A stretch of 64,000 nucleotides of DNA from Polytrichum commune (GCA_950295325.1 OX485807.1:9637001-9701000), one strand, 5' to 3'. Shown: positions 51,721 to 63,906, counted from the first letter of the stretch. Translations and numbers: made by a program. The notes: generated from the sequence alone by a model not told the origin.

Positions 51721-52398
51721 GATCATTGTAGGTAAAGTGGACTGCACAAATTTTGATCTGCACCAGGTACTTCTCCAGAATCTGCATGAAGCCCAATGCA
51801 ATTGTAAGCAATATGCAATTATGCGCCATCCCTGTAGTCAGAATCGAATTACCATGACTGTGAGACTAAGTTGATTAATTTTGTGGACTGCTTGCTTGAC
51901 AGTTTTTAAAGAATGGAGATAATTAAGTTATGCTCACTCCACAAAATGCATGCATTGTCACTAGATTGTGGCTGGCCTAGACCAAAACCTAGGACATTGG
52001 AAGTTTTATGGAGTGACTCACTGAAGAGATGAGATCGAACGTGCTAGAAAATCACATGCAAATCAGGGTTGGGTACCAAGTCACTGCAACATTTGACAGT
52101 CATACGTTTATACACTGACACTCCCTTATCACATCTGCATATATACTTGTGTATTCAGAGTTCACATGGTGGTTTCTTTTCGGCATAATTCCGCACACTT
52201 TGTATTCAGATAATGCTTTCTGTAAGATTTTTCATTCACTGGATTCTATCAAATTCCACTTGAAGATGTAAGATGAGGAAGTACTAGGCCTTCAAAACTT
52301 GAGGGTGTTCACTGGCATGAGGGTGGGAAGTATTATGAATAGGCAGTCTCATGGCTCATACCTAGCTAGTAGCTTTAGTACCTCAACTGTGCTTGTAC
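51721..52398. other. gene-free intergenic stretch
   Basis: No recognisable gene, repeat boundary or terminal inverted repeat was seen. Confidence 0.35.
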
Positions 52399-52621
52399 CA
52401 GTGCCCAGGAAGATTTTTGGGCTTAAATCAGTTGAGATCCTAGTGTTTCCAAGACTGGTTACATGTTGACATCTTTGGGTTTTACTTTGCTAAATTGGAG
52501 AATATTCTCTAGATTCCTCTAAATAGATTGGCTATTTTCTTGATGTCTTGAATTTGAATCGGTTATATCTGAAACTCAACCGGTTCGTCTTTAATTAGCA
52601 GTCGGTTCTCCCTGTTCATTG
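52399..52621 (-). mobile_element. hAT/Mutator-like MITE, family member in reverse orientation
   Basis: The complement aligns with 43304-43542: AGGGAGAACCGACTGCTAAT, ACCGGTTGAGTTTCAGATAT, GAGGAATCTAGAGAATATTC, AACATGTAACC. The termini CAGTG and CATTG are worn. The flanks are GCTTGTAC (52391-52398) and GTTTGTAC (52622-52629), an 8-bp duplication with one change. Confidence 0.75.
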
Positions 52622-53020
52622 GTTTGTACTAAAGGACCATGCATATGTGGGTGCCATGTAAGTTGAAGGCGAAAACATTGGGATCCCTTCGACTCAAAAA
52701 TTTCTTTCCTCTTATCAATTTGAACTCATAATTAGCTTTCGAGACCATGTGTTACTTTTGTGAGATTAAGGTGGGGTGAACTACACTACATATTCTTTTT
52801 GAATGTCATTTATTAGTTGACATTATGTTATGCTATAAATGTTTATTTGTATATCTCATTTTTTGCCAACATGGATCAAAATGGTTGGTTGGAGACTATA
52901 GAACATTAAACACAATATTCAATATTTTGAGAGAGTGGGATCCTCTCAAAATAATATTGGCCATTTGGACACCTAAAAGTCATGTTAGGTTGATAAATAC
53001 TAGATTATACTTCAGACGTG

Positions 53021-53301
53021 TAGTTTCCATTAAAATGAGAGTATGTTAAGTTGGGAAATCGACTCATTTAGGTTGAGTCGACCTAAATGAGGACAATTAT
53101 GTTAGTCAATTTAGGTTGAGTCGACCTAAATGAGGACAATATGTTAGTCAATTTAGGTTGAGTTGACCTAAATGAGGACAACATGTTAGTCAATTTAGGT
53201 TGAGTCGACCTAAATGAGGACAATATGTTGTCAATTTAGGTTGAGTTGACCTAAATGAGTCGACTTCCCAGCTTAACATACTCTCATTTTCATGGAAACT
53301 A
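53021..53301. mobile_element. foldback element made of palindromic 42-bp tandem units
   Basis: The outer arms TAGTTTCCATTAAAATGAGA and its complement pair over at least 50 bases with about four mismatches, continuing through GTATGTTAAG and TCGACTCATTTAGG. TA stands at both edges. Inside are five units at about 53071, 53114, 53156, 53198 and 53239 (spacing 41-43). Each is centred on GGTTGAGT(C/T)GACC, itself close to a palindrome, followed by TAAATGAGGACAA. Almost the whole 281 bp can fold on itself. There is no coding frame. Confidence 0.85.
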
Positions 53302-53403
53302 TGGCGGAATTTATGGCGGAAAATCAAATGTTATTTTTTTACTTGTACTCTACAACTTTCCAATGGTTTTCATTTCATTCTTGGATTAATAGTTTTCTTT
53401 ATG

Positions 53404-53445
53404 TACTCTCAATTCAATGGAAAACTCTCATTTTAATGAATATTG
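53404..53445. repeat. degenerate echo of the foldback termini
   Basis: TACTCTCAATTCAATGGAAA and CTCTCATTTTAATGAA lie 100 bases right of the foldback element and resemble its right terminus. They may be the remains of an older copy or an end duplication. Confidence 0.45.
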
Positions 53446-53524
53446 TGTTATTAACATCTTTACTTGATAAAATGGTACATTAATTGCAAAAAGATATGGC
53501 ATTGTAAAAATCCAAATAGCAAGT

Positions 53525-53551
53525 GACACTAAACACAATGTTTAGTGTAGT
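53525..53551. mobile_element. lone end of the ACACTAAATA MITE family
   Basis: ACACTAAACACAATGTTTAG followed by TGTAGTG is a palindromic terminus matching the right end of the MITE at 14089-14422 (TGTAGTGG follows there too). No partner end was found nearby. Confidence 0.5.
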
Positions 53552-56500
53552 GATAACCTTACAAGGGATAGGTTGTTCTCAAGTTGTTATGGGACCCCTT
53601 CACATGGTTGTTTGGAATCCAAGCAACTTAGGTCAAGGATTTGTGGCGACCACGTAAGTTGAAGGTTGAAATTCTGAAAACCCCGTCCACCTTTGATATC
53701 CCCTTTTAAAGCATGTTTGACACCATTATTAGCATTAAAGACCCAAAATTACTCTAGTGAGATGTAAGTGACATTAAGTTTCGATGAATTAGCCATAAAC
53801 CTATGGAGGGGAACAAGCATGGTCAAGTATGCGGAAAAAATGCTTTAGTATACTAAAACCATAATTGTTTTGTTCAAACTCCTAAAAGTAGTAGCAAAAT
53901 GTTGTTCAAATCTAAAAAATTCATAGTGTCCTCTATTGTTGTGTTAGGTACTCAAATATACAATATGAAGATGGTATTTTTCAAAAACTTATCATTAAAA
54001 GTATTGCTCAAAAGGTAATGGCTAATTTTGGTTTTGGAAGTAAATTTCAGGACCTTAAATATTTGAAGTTGAATTTTTTCCATATTCCTTGAGTTCATTA
54101 TAAACTTGAGGGCACCATTACGAAAAATTCTAGAAAAAACAAATAATCATAATAATCATGTTTTAAACAATGTTAGAGAATTACATGTTCAATATATCTA
54201 CTTGCACACTACTTGCACCAACGTCTAAAATATGTGGACTTTTCTTGAAAAAACATTAGTCAACATAATTGCTTGGCTTTGTACATCAATGTGTTTCTCA
54301 AATATTTATAATATTTTCCTTCACAAAATTCAAAGTTAGTATATAGTTTTGAATCACTTTCACTTAAAACTTATGCAGGATAATGGAATTGCGTACTTGA
54401 CCGTGCTTGCACCCATAGGTAGGTTCAAATCTACCTTAATCACTAACATGGCTTTCACAAACCTTAAGCCGCAAGCTTATGAGAAGAAATCGCATCAATG
54501 TAAGTTGACCTAATTTGATCATTTATCTTAATCGGACACATGTGGAGTGGTGCGAGGTTAGATGTGGATCTAAGAATGGACATTGAAAAGACATGTATTT
54601 GGATGAGATTGGGCTACATGCTCTAAATTTGTTAACTTTTTTTAGTTCAATAATCAACGTAGTTGTGGGGGGGCTATGTTATGATGATATAAGAAGAAAT
54701 ATTTCCTTTTACTTCTTTTCTCCTCACCCTCCCTTCATGTCGGGTCTCTTATCAAAACTTGATTCATTACTACTATACCCTTCTCCGATGGCAAAAGATT
54801 TAGTAGAAGGGGGAAGACCACCAAGGGATTCACGGAAGGATAGAAGTAAAGACTTACCTCTTGGCCACATGGCTAAAGAGCAAACTTGTGATCTAACAAA
54901 TACAAAAGAAGAACTCGTTTTGAAGAAAGTTGCTCTCATATATTCGTGCACACCACCAACCACCTCACTTTTCTTACGCATCTAAATTGTGTTGTGTTGA
55001 CTAACCTATTCGGCCACCCCCTTCAATTTTCAAGCATATGTTGTGATGACTAACCTACTTTGGGAGTTATTTCATTACTCGTTACAGGCACCTATACACA
55101 CTTCAATTCGAGTTCACTTGCGGGTAACGGTTCCTCATTTTGGTTCACATGGTTAACCAATGAGCGAGCAATCAATTGGAATTTATATATTTTTAATGAG
55201 TCGCGACCTCCTAATGACTATGCGTTCCTTGGATCTTCCCTTTCCCTCATATGCATTGTGGTCATTAAAGCTCTAGAAATACCATGATTATGAATATGTG
55301 TTCCAACGAAAATGCATAGCAAGCAATGAATTAACCAAAGAAAACAAAAGACATATAAATATGAGTTAGCACAAGTTATGGTAGATTGATAGTCTGGATT
55401 GTTCCAATGCATTATTTTCAGTGGTGGTGAATACCCAATGAACCAATAATGACCTAATAAACCCCTACCCCAATTCTTCTAGCCTTATCCCTAGCTTCCA
55501 TACCCATCATTGCCCCTAAGTGCTCTCATTGGTTGTTGCTAGTTAACTCCTATATATTTATGGGACTCCCCATGTACTAATGACCCCAAACGGATTGAAG
55601 CCCACATATTTGGTGACTTTTAACCAACATTGCAAGACTTGGGTCAGCAATCTTACAACAAGAGCATGTCTAGGTGAAATGCATTTTGTTTGAGTAATTC
55701 AACATGTTCAATCCTCGAATACTTTAATGGAATGTTGAAAGTTTACAAAATTTACTGTGGCCAACTTAGCTTATCATGGTTTTCATCGCAATTTATTTGA
55801 GGCAGTTGTTTGAGGGACTTCATTCAAATGACGGACCTTTAGCAGCCTCGATCAAGATACAGATTCTCATGTTTTCTTCACCAAAATGAAGTCTTTTAAC
55901 CAATAATCATTTTCAAAAACGTCAACAAATCCTAAATTACATAATATACACGGAAACCGCCATGGTACTGTGGTACTAACTTAATGGTGAAGTTTACACG
56001 CATTCACCGATTCATAGTCAACTGTTTAAACCACGACAAAAGGCTGCTGTCATGCCCTTCAATGTTGTTGTGAGACCCATCATTGCAGAGTTCAATACTG
56101 TATCTCTAGAATCCAACATTTATTCCGATGCCTCTGATGAGACCCACAAAAATTGATACCCTAAAGAACTTTTGACACATATACATGGATGTAGAATTGC
56201 AGATGCTTTTAAAGTGGAATAATCATGCACAAGTCCATCAAAATGTTCAACAATAGTTGCAGCACGGAAGCTTGAACATGAACTTAAAAGATCCCTGTAG
56301 GCAACTACATTTTGAATGTGTACAGTTCTTGGACAAACAACGTACTAGTGCCAAATTCGACGCTTTTCATACACCGATGATGTCCCAAGATAAGGAAATG
56401 TTTTACAAGGATTATACACAACTTGTACAAAGATGACTGGTTCGAAACGCATAGGGATTTTGGTCTCATTTGGCAGTTGCATTTCCCCTCGATTTCGTGT

Positions 56501-57177
56501 CCATAAAACTGAAGTCTTCTAAGCAAGCAGCAACAAATTTGACAGAACCAAATTGATAAAGACTCGTATCCCTCTTTAGTGGTACATCATTCTTTCATTT
56601 ACCTATATTTATTGTCATAAATTGCCAATGTCAGAAACTTTGGAATCCCTGGGCTGACATAAGCAAGTGACTGATCTGTTCTCTCATCACTATATGCTCT
56701 TGCAGCACTTTGGATGTGTCATTCATTGCTCAAATGTCTTTAGACAACAATTGACGATTCTTGCCATAGGAATGTCTCATATACATAACAATCTTATCAT
56801 CGAAATTTACATGTAAGATCTAGAAATGTAGCAAATTTTGCATCTTCTCTGCTGACTAGGAGTGGATGCACTAGCAATTCCTTTTTTTAAACATAGCGTG
56901 GCCTGGTTTGCAATCGTACAGAATGTTTGGTTGTATAAACAAACAAGGCTTCTAACAAGGTACTGTGCACGTGACACTCTACCAGATTGAGGATTGGTTG
57001 GAAAGTTGGTTGGTGTAGATAAGAGTAATGGGTATGAGTGACATAATCTAGTAAATAGTAAGCAAATAAATGATGGTTTCTAATAGCTTCAATAAATCTA
57101 TATCAAGTCTGATTGCTATAATTTATTTCAAAAATTGAACAAGAATATGTATCCACAACACACACACACACACACAC

Positions 57178-57219
<42 letters not shown>

Positions 57220-58038
57220 GTTTATGTTTTATGGACACATGACACGTGAAAAAGAACAAGAAAAACTAAAACTTTGCATTTTCTACAATTGTGATTGAGG
57301 GTCCCTTTTTCCTATTATTTATCAAGCTGATCAACCCCACACTCAAGTTCAATGTATGCATGGGTATTGTTGGCATGTCAATAAGGAGGCTTTATTACCA
57401 AGCAAGCAAGCCTGTCCTTGGGTTAACAAAACACACATCCTTGCCATTCATGTTGTGGCCACATACCCGAGACACCTATTAGTCTATGTAGGGTCCTTGC
57501 TTCGTTCATGGCTTTAGCAATTGATGAGAGAGAGAGAGTTTTTGTTTGAGTCATTATCGAACGTGTTGAGATGGCACTGGCTGTGATTTCAAGCTGGACC
57601 GAGAAGGGAAGTGGGGTTAGGGTTTTAGGGTTTAAACAGTCATCACCGATGGTTGCAACCACCCTTGTTCTGTGATAAGCAAGCCGACATTCTTGTAGTG
57701 ATGTTGACTAAGCATGCCTATATGGGGATGATTGAATTTGGTAGGCCTAGTGAAGTATAGTATTGTGAGTGAAGTTTTGGAGGACCATGCACATAACATT
57801 ACCAGTTGAGTATGAAGGGTGGGTGGGGCCAGGAATAAGCCAGATTTTATGCAAGAACTATACCATAGATATTCTCTTTCAAGCCGTACTATCTCATGTT
57901 CAACCTAATAAACTCAGGTGAAGCACTATCACTCAATATTATTAAAATGAAACAGTTGTTAACATTTGAATAATGTTATGCAATGTTCTCTACCCATCTA
58001 CACTAATATATAGTATGAATATTTGGAGAAACAAAATC
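53552..58038. other. gene-free intergenic stretch with microsatellite
   Basis: At 53713-53830 lies the partner of the repeat at 46266. The words AAGCATGGTCAAGTATGC (53809-53826) and, inverted, GCGTACTTGACCGTGCTTGC (54391-54410) hint at a worn inverted repeat. A (CA)n then (TA)n microsatellite is at 57157-57216. A 130-codon plus-strand frame (54593-54985) and a 73-codon minus-strand frame (56305-56526) have no recognisable domain. Confidence 0.4.
57157..57216. repeat. (CA)n(TA)n compound microsatellite
   Basis: About 20 bases of CA repeats, a short GA interruption, then about 36 bases of TA repeats. Confidence 0.95.
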
Positions 58039-58404
58039 TACACTAAATATGATATTTAGTGTCATATGGTATTCCATATCACTATGGTAACTTTTTGGAT
58101 AACATATATTATGAATAAATGCACAAATATTTTCATGGATGATGGATGAGTCACCCATTGGCCAAAACCCTACCTTCTGTTGTCAACAACTTGTGATGAA
58201 ATATTGTCATGGATGATTGAAATTTGGTAAGTGATCATAATTGCAACAGTGTAAATCTAGAATCCCCCAAAAACTTACAACGAATGACAAATAATGTTGG
58301 GTTAACATTTAATGTTGGTGACACCACACCGCGGTTTACAATGAGTATTGAGCAAGACAGTTAGAATTAGCAACACTAAATATCATATTTACTATAGTTT
58401 AGTG
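58039..58404. mobile_element. MITE of the ACACTAAATA family, copy 2
   Basis: The left end TACACTAAATATGATATTTA, continuing GTGTCAT, is identical to copy 1 for its first 24 bases. The right part AACACTAAATATCATATTTA continues as CTATAGTTTAGTGCA, a modified terminus. Inside, GAGCAAGACAG matches GAGCAGGATAG of copy 1 at the same relative place. Length is about 366 bp, without a coding frame. Confidence 0.65.
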
Positions 58405-59593
58405 CACATGAGAGAGAAAGAGAGAGAGTTCTGAGTGGGTTGTGTCCCACAAAGGGTCTTATGACATACTATCACTTGGTAACCTTCTTTGTGGGAGGAC
58501 TAATGATAGCCCCTGCTAGACACCAACTCAATGACTATATCATTCAAAAATCAAATATTGATTTTAAAAAACAATGGATATTCATTTTACATTAATCATA
58601 ATTCTTGAATTTTTTTTAAGAAACCAAAGCAATTTTGCCTTTTTAAAGAGCATCTTGATGTACTAGTCCCAAAAGAGTTTTGATTTCCTAAACTATAATA
58701 TCAATTTCATTTCATTTTATTGAGAGGGCCTACGTATTTAATTAAATAATCTACAAAGATGCACTTCTAACAACCATTACTAAATTAGGGGAGGGTTGAT
58801 TTTCCATCAAATTTTTGCAGATCCTTCATCATAGATTGGTTGATGCAACACGTCCTTTTGTGTAAATCCAATCGGTAGAAGTTGGAGAACATGAAAATCA
58901 AACCGAATAACACCCACTTACCTTATGTAAAGACTCCAAATGTGAGAAACGCATTGTCTAATCCTTGAAACATTGCATGTTCGAATCATTGAAATCCTCT
59001 TGAAGCGATGAGGTCATGAGTGACCGAGAAACTACTAATTAAGTCCAAACATATTGAAAATATATGATATATTGGGAGAAAAAGGTGAATGAATTACAAA
59101 ATTACATCACATATTTCCAATAGTAAATGCATGAGCTACTACACCCGGAAGCCTGGTTTCGGCCATGGGAAAAAGCACCGCCCCTTTGTCCACTCCCAGT
59201 AAACTCAAGTAATGAGAGCTAAAGATGGCCATGATGTGCACACTAGGTATATATTGGCATCACCAAATATCTATCTAACTAATTAACTACTTAAAAGTGA
59301 TGGGATCTTGAATGCTTGAAGGCTCTACCTGCGGCGTGTGTGACGCATGAAGAATGCATGAATGTCGGGCTAGGGTTCCAAATTATTATGTGGCTTAGCA
59401 AGTTGGGCGTTGATGGATGCATGGAATGGTATAGTAATGCAGTTGTGAAGTCATACGTGAATTGGAAATCTAATATGGTGTTGGCAGCATTGTTAGTGAG
59501 TCAACTCCAAGGCAAAAATCACTATTGTAGTTTGACCAAAGAAACGTTTCTTTGAACGTGTAGTAAGCAAAATTAGAAGTAGCCTCAAGGGGA
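58405..59593. other. gene-free stretch containing a fragment of repeat family R
   Basis: Positions 58800-58925 are a third copy of family R (GATTGGTTGATGCAACACG, AATCGGTAGAAGTTGGAG, ACCCACTTACCTTATG) and keep the uninterrupted target site of the insertion at 50809. A GA-rich run lies at 58410-58430. The remainder is unassigned. Confidence 0.5.
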
Positions 59594-59939
59594 GGCTATA
59601 CACATTTGAAAATGCCGGTTTCGAAATGGAGTTTATTAAGCAAAGGTAAAAGAATTTCGACCTTGGAACATGCCTAACTTTGAGGAGCTTGGTTTCAAGG
59701 TTGTTTGAAGGTTGGTCCCTCTTTTTTTGGGTATATAAACATCCATTCCACCCCCGATCAGTAAGCCTTTCAAAACCCCCATCTTGGATCGGAGTTGCAA
59801 ATGGCCATCTATATATACCCATTAAAAGAGGGACCGAACTTGAAACCACCTCCTGGAATTAGGCACATGTTCTTTTTGCATTTGGCTTACCAAACTCTAC
59901 TTTGAAACCGGCAACCGGCGTTTCCAAACGTGTGTGGCC
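59594..59939. mobile_element. long near-complete hairpin (foldback element)
   Basis: The left arm (59594-59735) and right arm (59805-59939) are complementary along most of their length: GGCTATACACATTTGAAAAT with the complement of the GTTTCCAAACGTGTGTGGCC region, CCGGTTTCGAAATGGAGTTT, GAACATGCCTAA, GAGCTTGGTTTCAAG, GGTCCCTCTTTTTTTGGGTA. Even the centre pairs partly (CCGATC with GATCGG, CCATT with AATGG). No clear target duplication was found. If transcribed it would give a double-stranded RNA of over 100 bp. Confidence 0.75.
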
Positions 59940-62676
59940 TACACATCAGTTATATCAGTTAACTGGGCGGTGCTTTTGTTTCGCCCTTCCATGCATAATA
60001 GATTGCCGTATGTATATTTGATAATCAAATTGGGCGATGATACTTTAACCAGCTGTTTAGCTGAAGGGCTAATCACACCGGCCACTTCTGACACCATGTG
60101 TCCGCATCTCTGGTTGTAATAGGGTGAAGAGTGATGGGCAACATAATACTCAACATAATACACAGGAGTTTTACGGCTAGAACCGGACGGAAAGTTTAGT
60201 GTGATCAGCGCCTTCCTAATCTCAAAGATACTAATAGCCAACATTATGTGTAGAAAGTGCAAGCTGAAGTACATAGTAGTGTAGTGGGTTTGAACTTTAT
60301 GTGTCACTCTGATACGGATCATAATAACACAAGAGAAAAGCGACAAGCGTTGGATTCAAACACAAGCTGCTCTTCGGCATAAGTAGAAGAAAACATGGAA
60401 CTTGGAAATCACAACAAAGGCTGATCGACAATTTCGTTCAAGGTCAACGGTATGGGTCGATCGAAATATAGAGCAGATTAAGTAAACTAAATGAGAGATT
60501 CGTACAGAAAGGCGAAACAAGCGAGAAATATACAGTACACATCAGTCATACCTAGCCAAACATGTAATATGTAGCCAACCAGTAATGTGATTTTTGTCAC
60601 ACCCTGTGCATTCACAATAAATATGATCCTAAATCATGGAGATAACCTACCAAAGGCTTCAATCCACTTCCTTGAAATGAAAATCCCCAAATGTCCAGCT
60701 ATTCCTCAGTGGGGTCGGACAACCATTGAACAGACCATAACTTCCTCCACATTGCAAACACTATTTATGATGAACATGGACTTTACAATAGGGCTCGATG
60801 GTTACAGAAAAATTGGCTAATGGACTCCAATACCCTAAACCCAATACTGGACCTGGGTAGCAAACCATGGGCTTCCAATCCGCACCCACTGGCCAATCCG
60901 CAGGCCAAGCAAGGAATGCCCAGTATTTGGGCGATATTGTCAACCAACTTGTTGGGAACACCTAGCATCATTCATAACGATGGCCCGGATTGCCAATTAC
61001 AAGCTAGTGGAAACAGATAAATGCCCAACCCTGCTTCAAATCCACCTAGGCCGAGGGTTAAGTCTCCATCAAGAGAAAAGCTCAGCTCACTGTTGCTTCA
61101 ATTACTAAATTCCTCTTTATTTATTAAACATCTTGACGTAAACATGACACCGTTTTGAGAGATCACATGAGACAATTAGAGAGAAGGACCGACCAATAAT
61201 GCTGCAGGTTTCAACTCTGTAGGCCCTCACTACATCCTTACCTAGTCCTCTCTTCAATCCCCTAACACCTGCAAGTTAGGTCTGACATTGGTAACCTGGA
61301 CTAAAAACCGGCAGACCTCGGCAACACGAAACTCTTTTGAAGATGATGAAGAAGCAGAAGCAGTGGTAGAAAGAGTACTGATGTGTGTTCTACATCAATC
61401 GGAGTCACTGCAATTTTGCAATTTCCTGTTTCAGATTGAACTGAGGTGACCTGGTACAACATTTCCTTGTGTTTGGAGAGTCGTGGCACAGCATGGTAAC
61501 AACAATCATCATATTCCTCCACACTGCCTTTGTATATCTTAAACTTTTGGTCACCGGCGTGGGTTATAAAAATAAATCCACCGACAAAAATTGTACTCCC
61601 TCCCTCGTCGAATCACCCTCCTCCCTCCCTCCCTCTCTCCTCTCCCTCCGTTGGTTGAAAATCCCAGTATCAAAATTGATGTTCGGTGCTTATGATGGTT
61701 CTCCGAGTGAACACCTGCTGGGGGGGCCAAGGAGGTAGATCCCTTTGAAATCTGCGGTTGTTTAGATTAGTGGTTAAGTTTAGAATGCTTGGCCTGTCAG
61801 AAGGTAGGTCACCAGGGCGACTACAGTGGACATCTGGAACAGGGGCATCGCATCATACAGACTTGATGTACCACTGAATGTCCCATTTCCAGCAACAACT
61901 GTCCCATTGGTCCCATTCACAACACTGCACAAGCCACCCGACATTCATCCATCAGCCATGTAGTTCTAGGTACATTATGCACTATCCTGATCAGGAGCTA
62001 CACAGTAATTTGATTTGGCTTAAGACCAACAGAATATATGTGAAGGAAGTAGGTGTCTCCGGATCATGATCATGCTTCTCCCTATGCAATTGCTGAGGAC
62101 AAGCTAGATAGTCCAGAGATACCAAGGAAAAAGAAAAGAGGATTTCGAAATCATCATGTTGATTTCTAGATGTAGCTTTACAAGTTTTCATAGAACAAAA
62201 ACCTGCACTCAAAACAGAATTTTTCAGAACAGAAGAGGCTTACCCACTGTAACCTTGAAACGTGCAAGTTGATGTACCTACATACACAGAGCGATAAACC
62301 ATCAGAAAAAAGCCACAACCCGTTTGTCTCCTCCAAAGCACCTATTTTCTATTGTCAGTTCTAATCATGAACATGCGACATTACAAGAAATTAGGTTATG
62401 AAAACCTATGATCTTCGGTTCAAAAGATCACCCACTACACATTCTTCTGCGGGGATACAGAGAGGCTCTTAAGGTTTTGGGTCGATCCCCAGTACAACCA
62501 AGTAACGCTTCCTGTGAGTTCAAAACCGGTTCAAGTATCACGGAAGAGGAGAACCAAACCCTAAAAAGCGACTCATGTTACCAGGCAGGTCAAAATACAA
62601 AAACGAGAAACCAGCTCAACTTATGTCCAAGTCCTGCGAATCGTTGCAGAATGAATTTCAGCATGTTTCATGTATG
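59940..62676. other. 3' flank of the GH17 gene; no supported gene
   Basis: This should hold the 3' UTR and possibly a short last exon of the glucanase, but I could not place either. A candidate acceptor (CTCACAG) near 62518 on the minus strand joins in frame to codons without cysteine and is not convincing. There is a 135-codon minus-strand reading frame (59939-60346) and a 66-codon plus-strand frame (60820-61020), neither with a recognisable domain. A short CTCCCTCC-rich stretch lies at about 61619-61650. Composition is more balanced than in the interior of the window, consistent with gene-proximal DNA. Confidence 0.4.
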
Positions 62677-63906
62677 CTACATGCAACACTGTAAAGGGTG
62701 GATCAAAAAAACATTCCAGGGGTAAATCGTCTCACTTGGGTCAGAGCTGGTGAGTGTAGCACATCCCTGGAAATCGCATGAAGCACTGGTCTGGTTGTGG
62801 GACTGGAAGTAGGTATTGAAGGCCCAGTTACAGTGAGCTTGCAAGGTGTTGGGCAAGTAGCAACTCTGGCCAGACTGGATTGGCCCACAATTCACATTTC
62901 CTTGTCCACTGTTGGGTCCGCAGGCCCAGTCCAGTGCGCCTTGTAAAGCAGAGTCACTTATATTGCTCTTGGCAATACACCACACTTGGGAGGCAAGCAA
63001 GCGAGCATGTGGCCTTCCTCCTTCCAAGGTGAGGCGATGCATTGGCACTCCATCAAAAAAGTCCGTGACATAGATCCCAACCTCAGCTGTGGGTCTCATG
63101 GGAGTGCCAGAATTGGCACGAGCATGCGCAAGTAAATTCTCATTGTATGTCTGAGACAAGTGATCTCGTGATGGCCAGCTGGTTTCGGTGACAGTAATGG
63201 GAATGTCACTGAAATTGAGAGCCGCCATAGCCGACACCAGAGAGTCCAGAATTGCATCAAGGTAGTTCCCGTAGTGGAGACCTGTCTTTAGGTCATCTGT
63301 TCCCCGATTCTCCTTGAAGAGGTAGTAATCCAAAGAGACCACTTGGGTCATGGTCTGGTGCAGGAAGAATGGATACACATTCACCATAAATGAAGAGTTG
63401 GACTCTGAAAGGAACCCCAAAATGGGCTTCAACCACGAAGAATGTGAATGGTGGAATGACCCGGAGGAGGGAGGGGCGGATGTCCCCAGTACCAAAACAG
63501 AGCATGGAGTGGACACTTTGATGCTGTTTTGGAGCTTAACCGAAACCAGAGCAGCTTGGATGTTGCGCATGGCTGCAAGGAGAGCTTCGGGAGAAGCCTC
63601 GTCTCTTGTTACAGCTTCGTTACCCACGGCTATGGCAGTAATTTTGGTCGCTGCCACAAAAGGCAAAACGTTCTGCGCCAGCCAAAGATCTGCATTCTGC
63701 TGGGACTCTCCAATCTCCAGAATCTCGTGGTGGTTCACCCCAACTATCACCTCGATGTTGGTGTGCGCCAGTGACCTCAATACTGAGGCATCTGTGTTGT
63801 AGATCCGCACCTTGCCAATGCCATGGGACTGCAGTTGCATCACATCTACGTCGCTGCTGTCTGTGTCTTGTGGGTAATTGACCCCCAAGTGATTTGCTCC
63901 TGTCAC
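62677..63906 (-). CDS. GH17 beta-1,3-glucanase with C-terminal X8/CBM43 domain (partial, 5' exon missing)
   Basis: Glucan endo-1,3-beta-glucosidase, expected to hydrolyse callose-type beta-1,3-glucan in the wall or at plasmodesmata (family knowledge). The 409-codon frame opens with the mature GH17 start (LGVNYPQ, residues 7-13) followed by GKVRIYNTDASVLRSL. The proton donor is E97 in AIAVGNEAVT and the nucleophile is E241 in VTETSWPS, where GH17 usually has ETGWPS. The X8 domain begins at WC (309-310) and contains ALDWACG, PNT, AFNTYFQ and SCDFQG. There is no signal peptide. The first codon is GTG and an in-frame TGA lies upstream, so the true start is in an exon beyond the window. A splice acceptor (GACAG before GAGCAAATC, exon start about 63899) fits a phase-1 intron after the signal peptide. 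The sixth canonical X8 cysteine after the DPS motif is absent. A GT donor at 62735-62734 suggests the last 20 or so residues are intron read-through and that a further 3' exon exists. Confidence 0.88.
   Translation of the reverse strand: MTGANHLGVNYPQDTDSSDVDVMQLQSHGIGKVRIYNTDASVLRSLAHTNIEVIVGVNHHEILEIGESQQNADLWLAQNVLPFVAATKITAIAVGNEAVTRDEASPEALLAAMRNIQAALVSVKLQNSIKVSTPCSVLVLGTSAPPSSGSFHHSHSSWLKPILGFLSESNSSFMVNVYPFFLHQTMTQVVSLDYYLFKENRGTDDLKTGLHYGNYLDAILDSLVSAMAALNFSDIPITVTETSWPSRDHLSQTYNENLLAHARANSGTPMRPTAEVGIYVTDFFDGVPMHRLTLEGGRPHARLLASQVWCIAKSNISDSALQGALDWACGPNSGQGNVNCGPIQSGQSCYLPNTLQAHCNWAFNTYFQSHNQTSASCDFQGCATLTSSDPSETIYPWNVFLIHPLQCCM

Noticed and set aside
54417-54435. T-arm-like GTAGGTTCAAATCTACC
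   Set aside because: No matching A box, anticodon stem or acceptor stem upstream at the right distance.
59939-60346. 135-codon minus-strand frame as a gene
   Set aside because: No recognisable family and no codon-usage or splice support; may be chance next to the glucanase 3' flank.
63350-63802. 150-codon plus-strand frame at the right edge
   Set aside because: It is the opposite-strand shadow of the GH17 exon.
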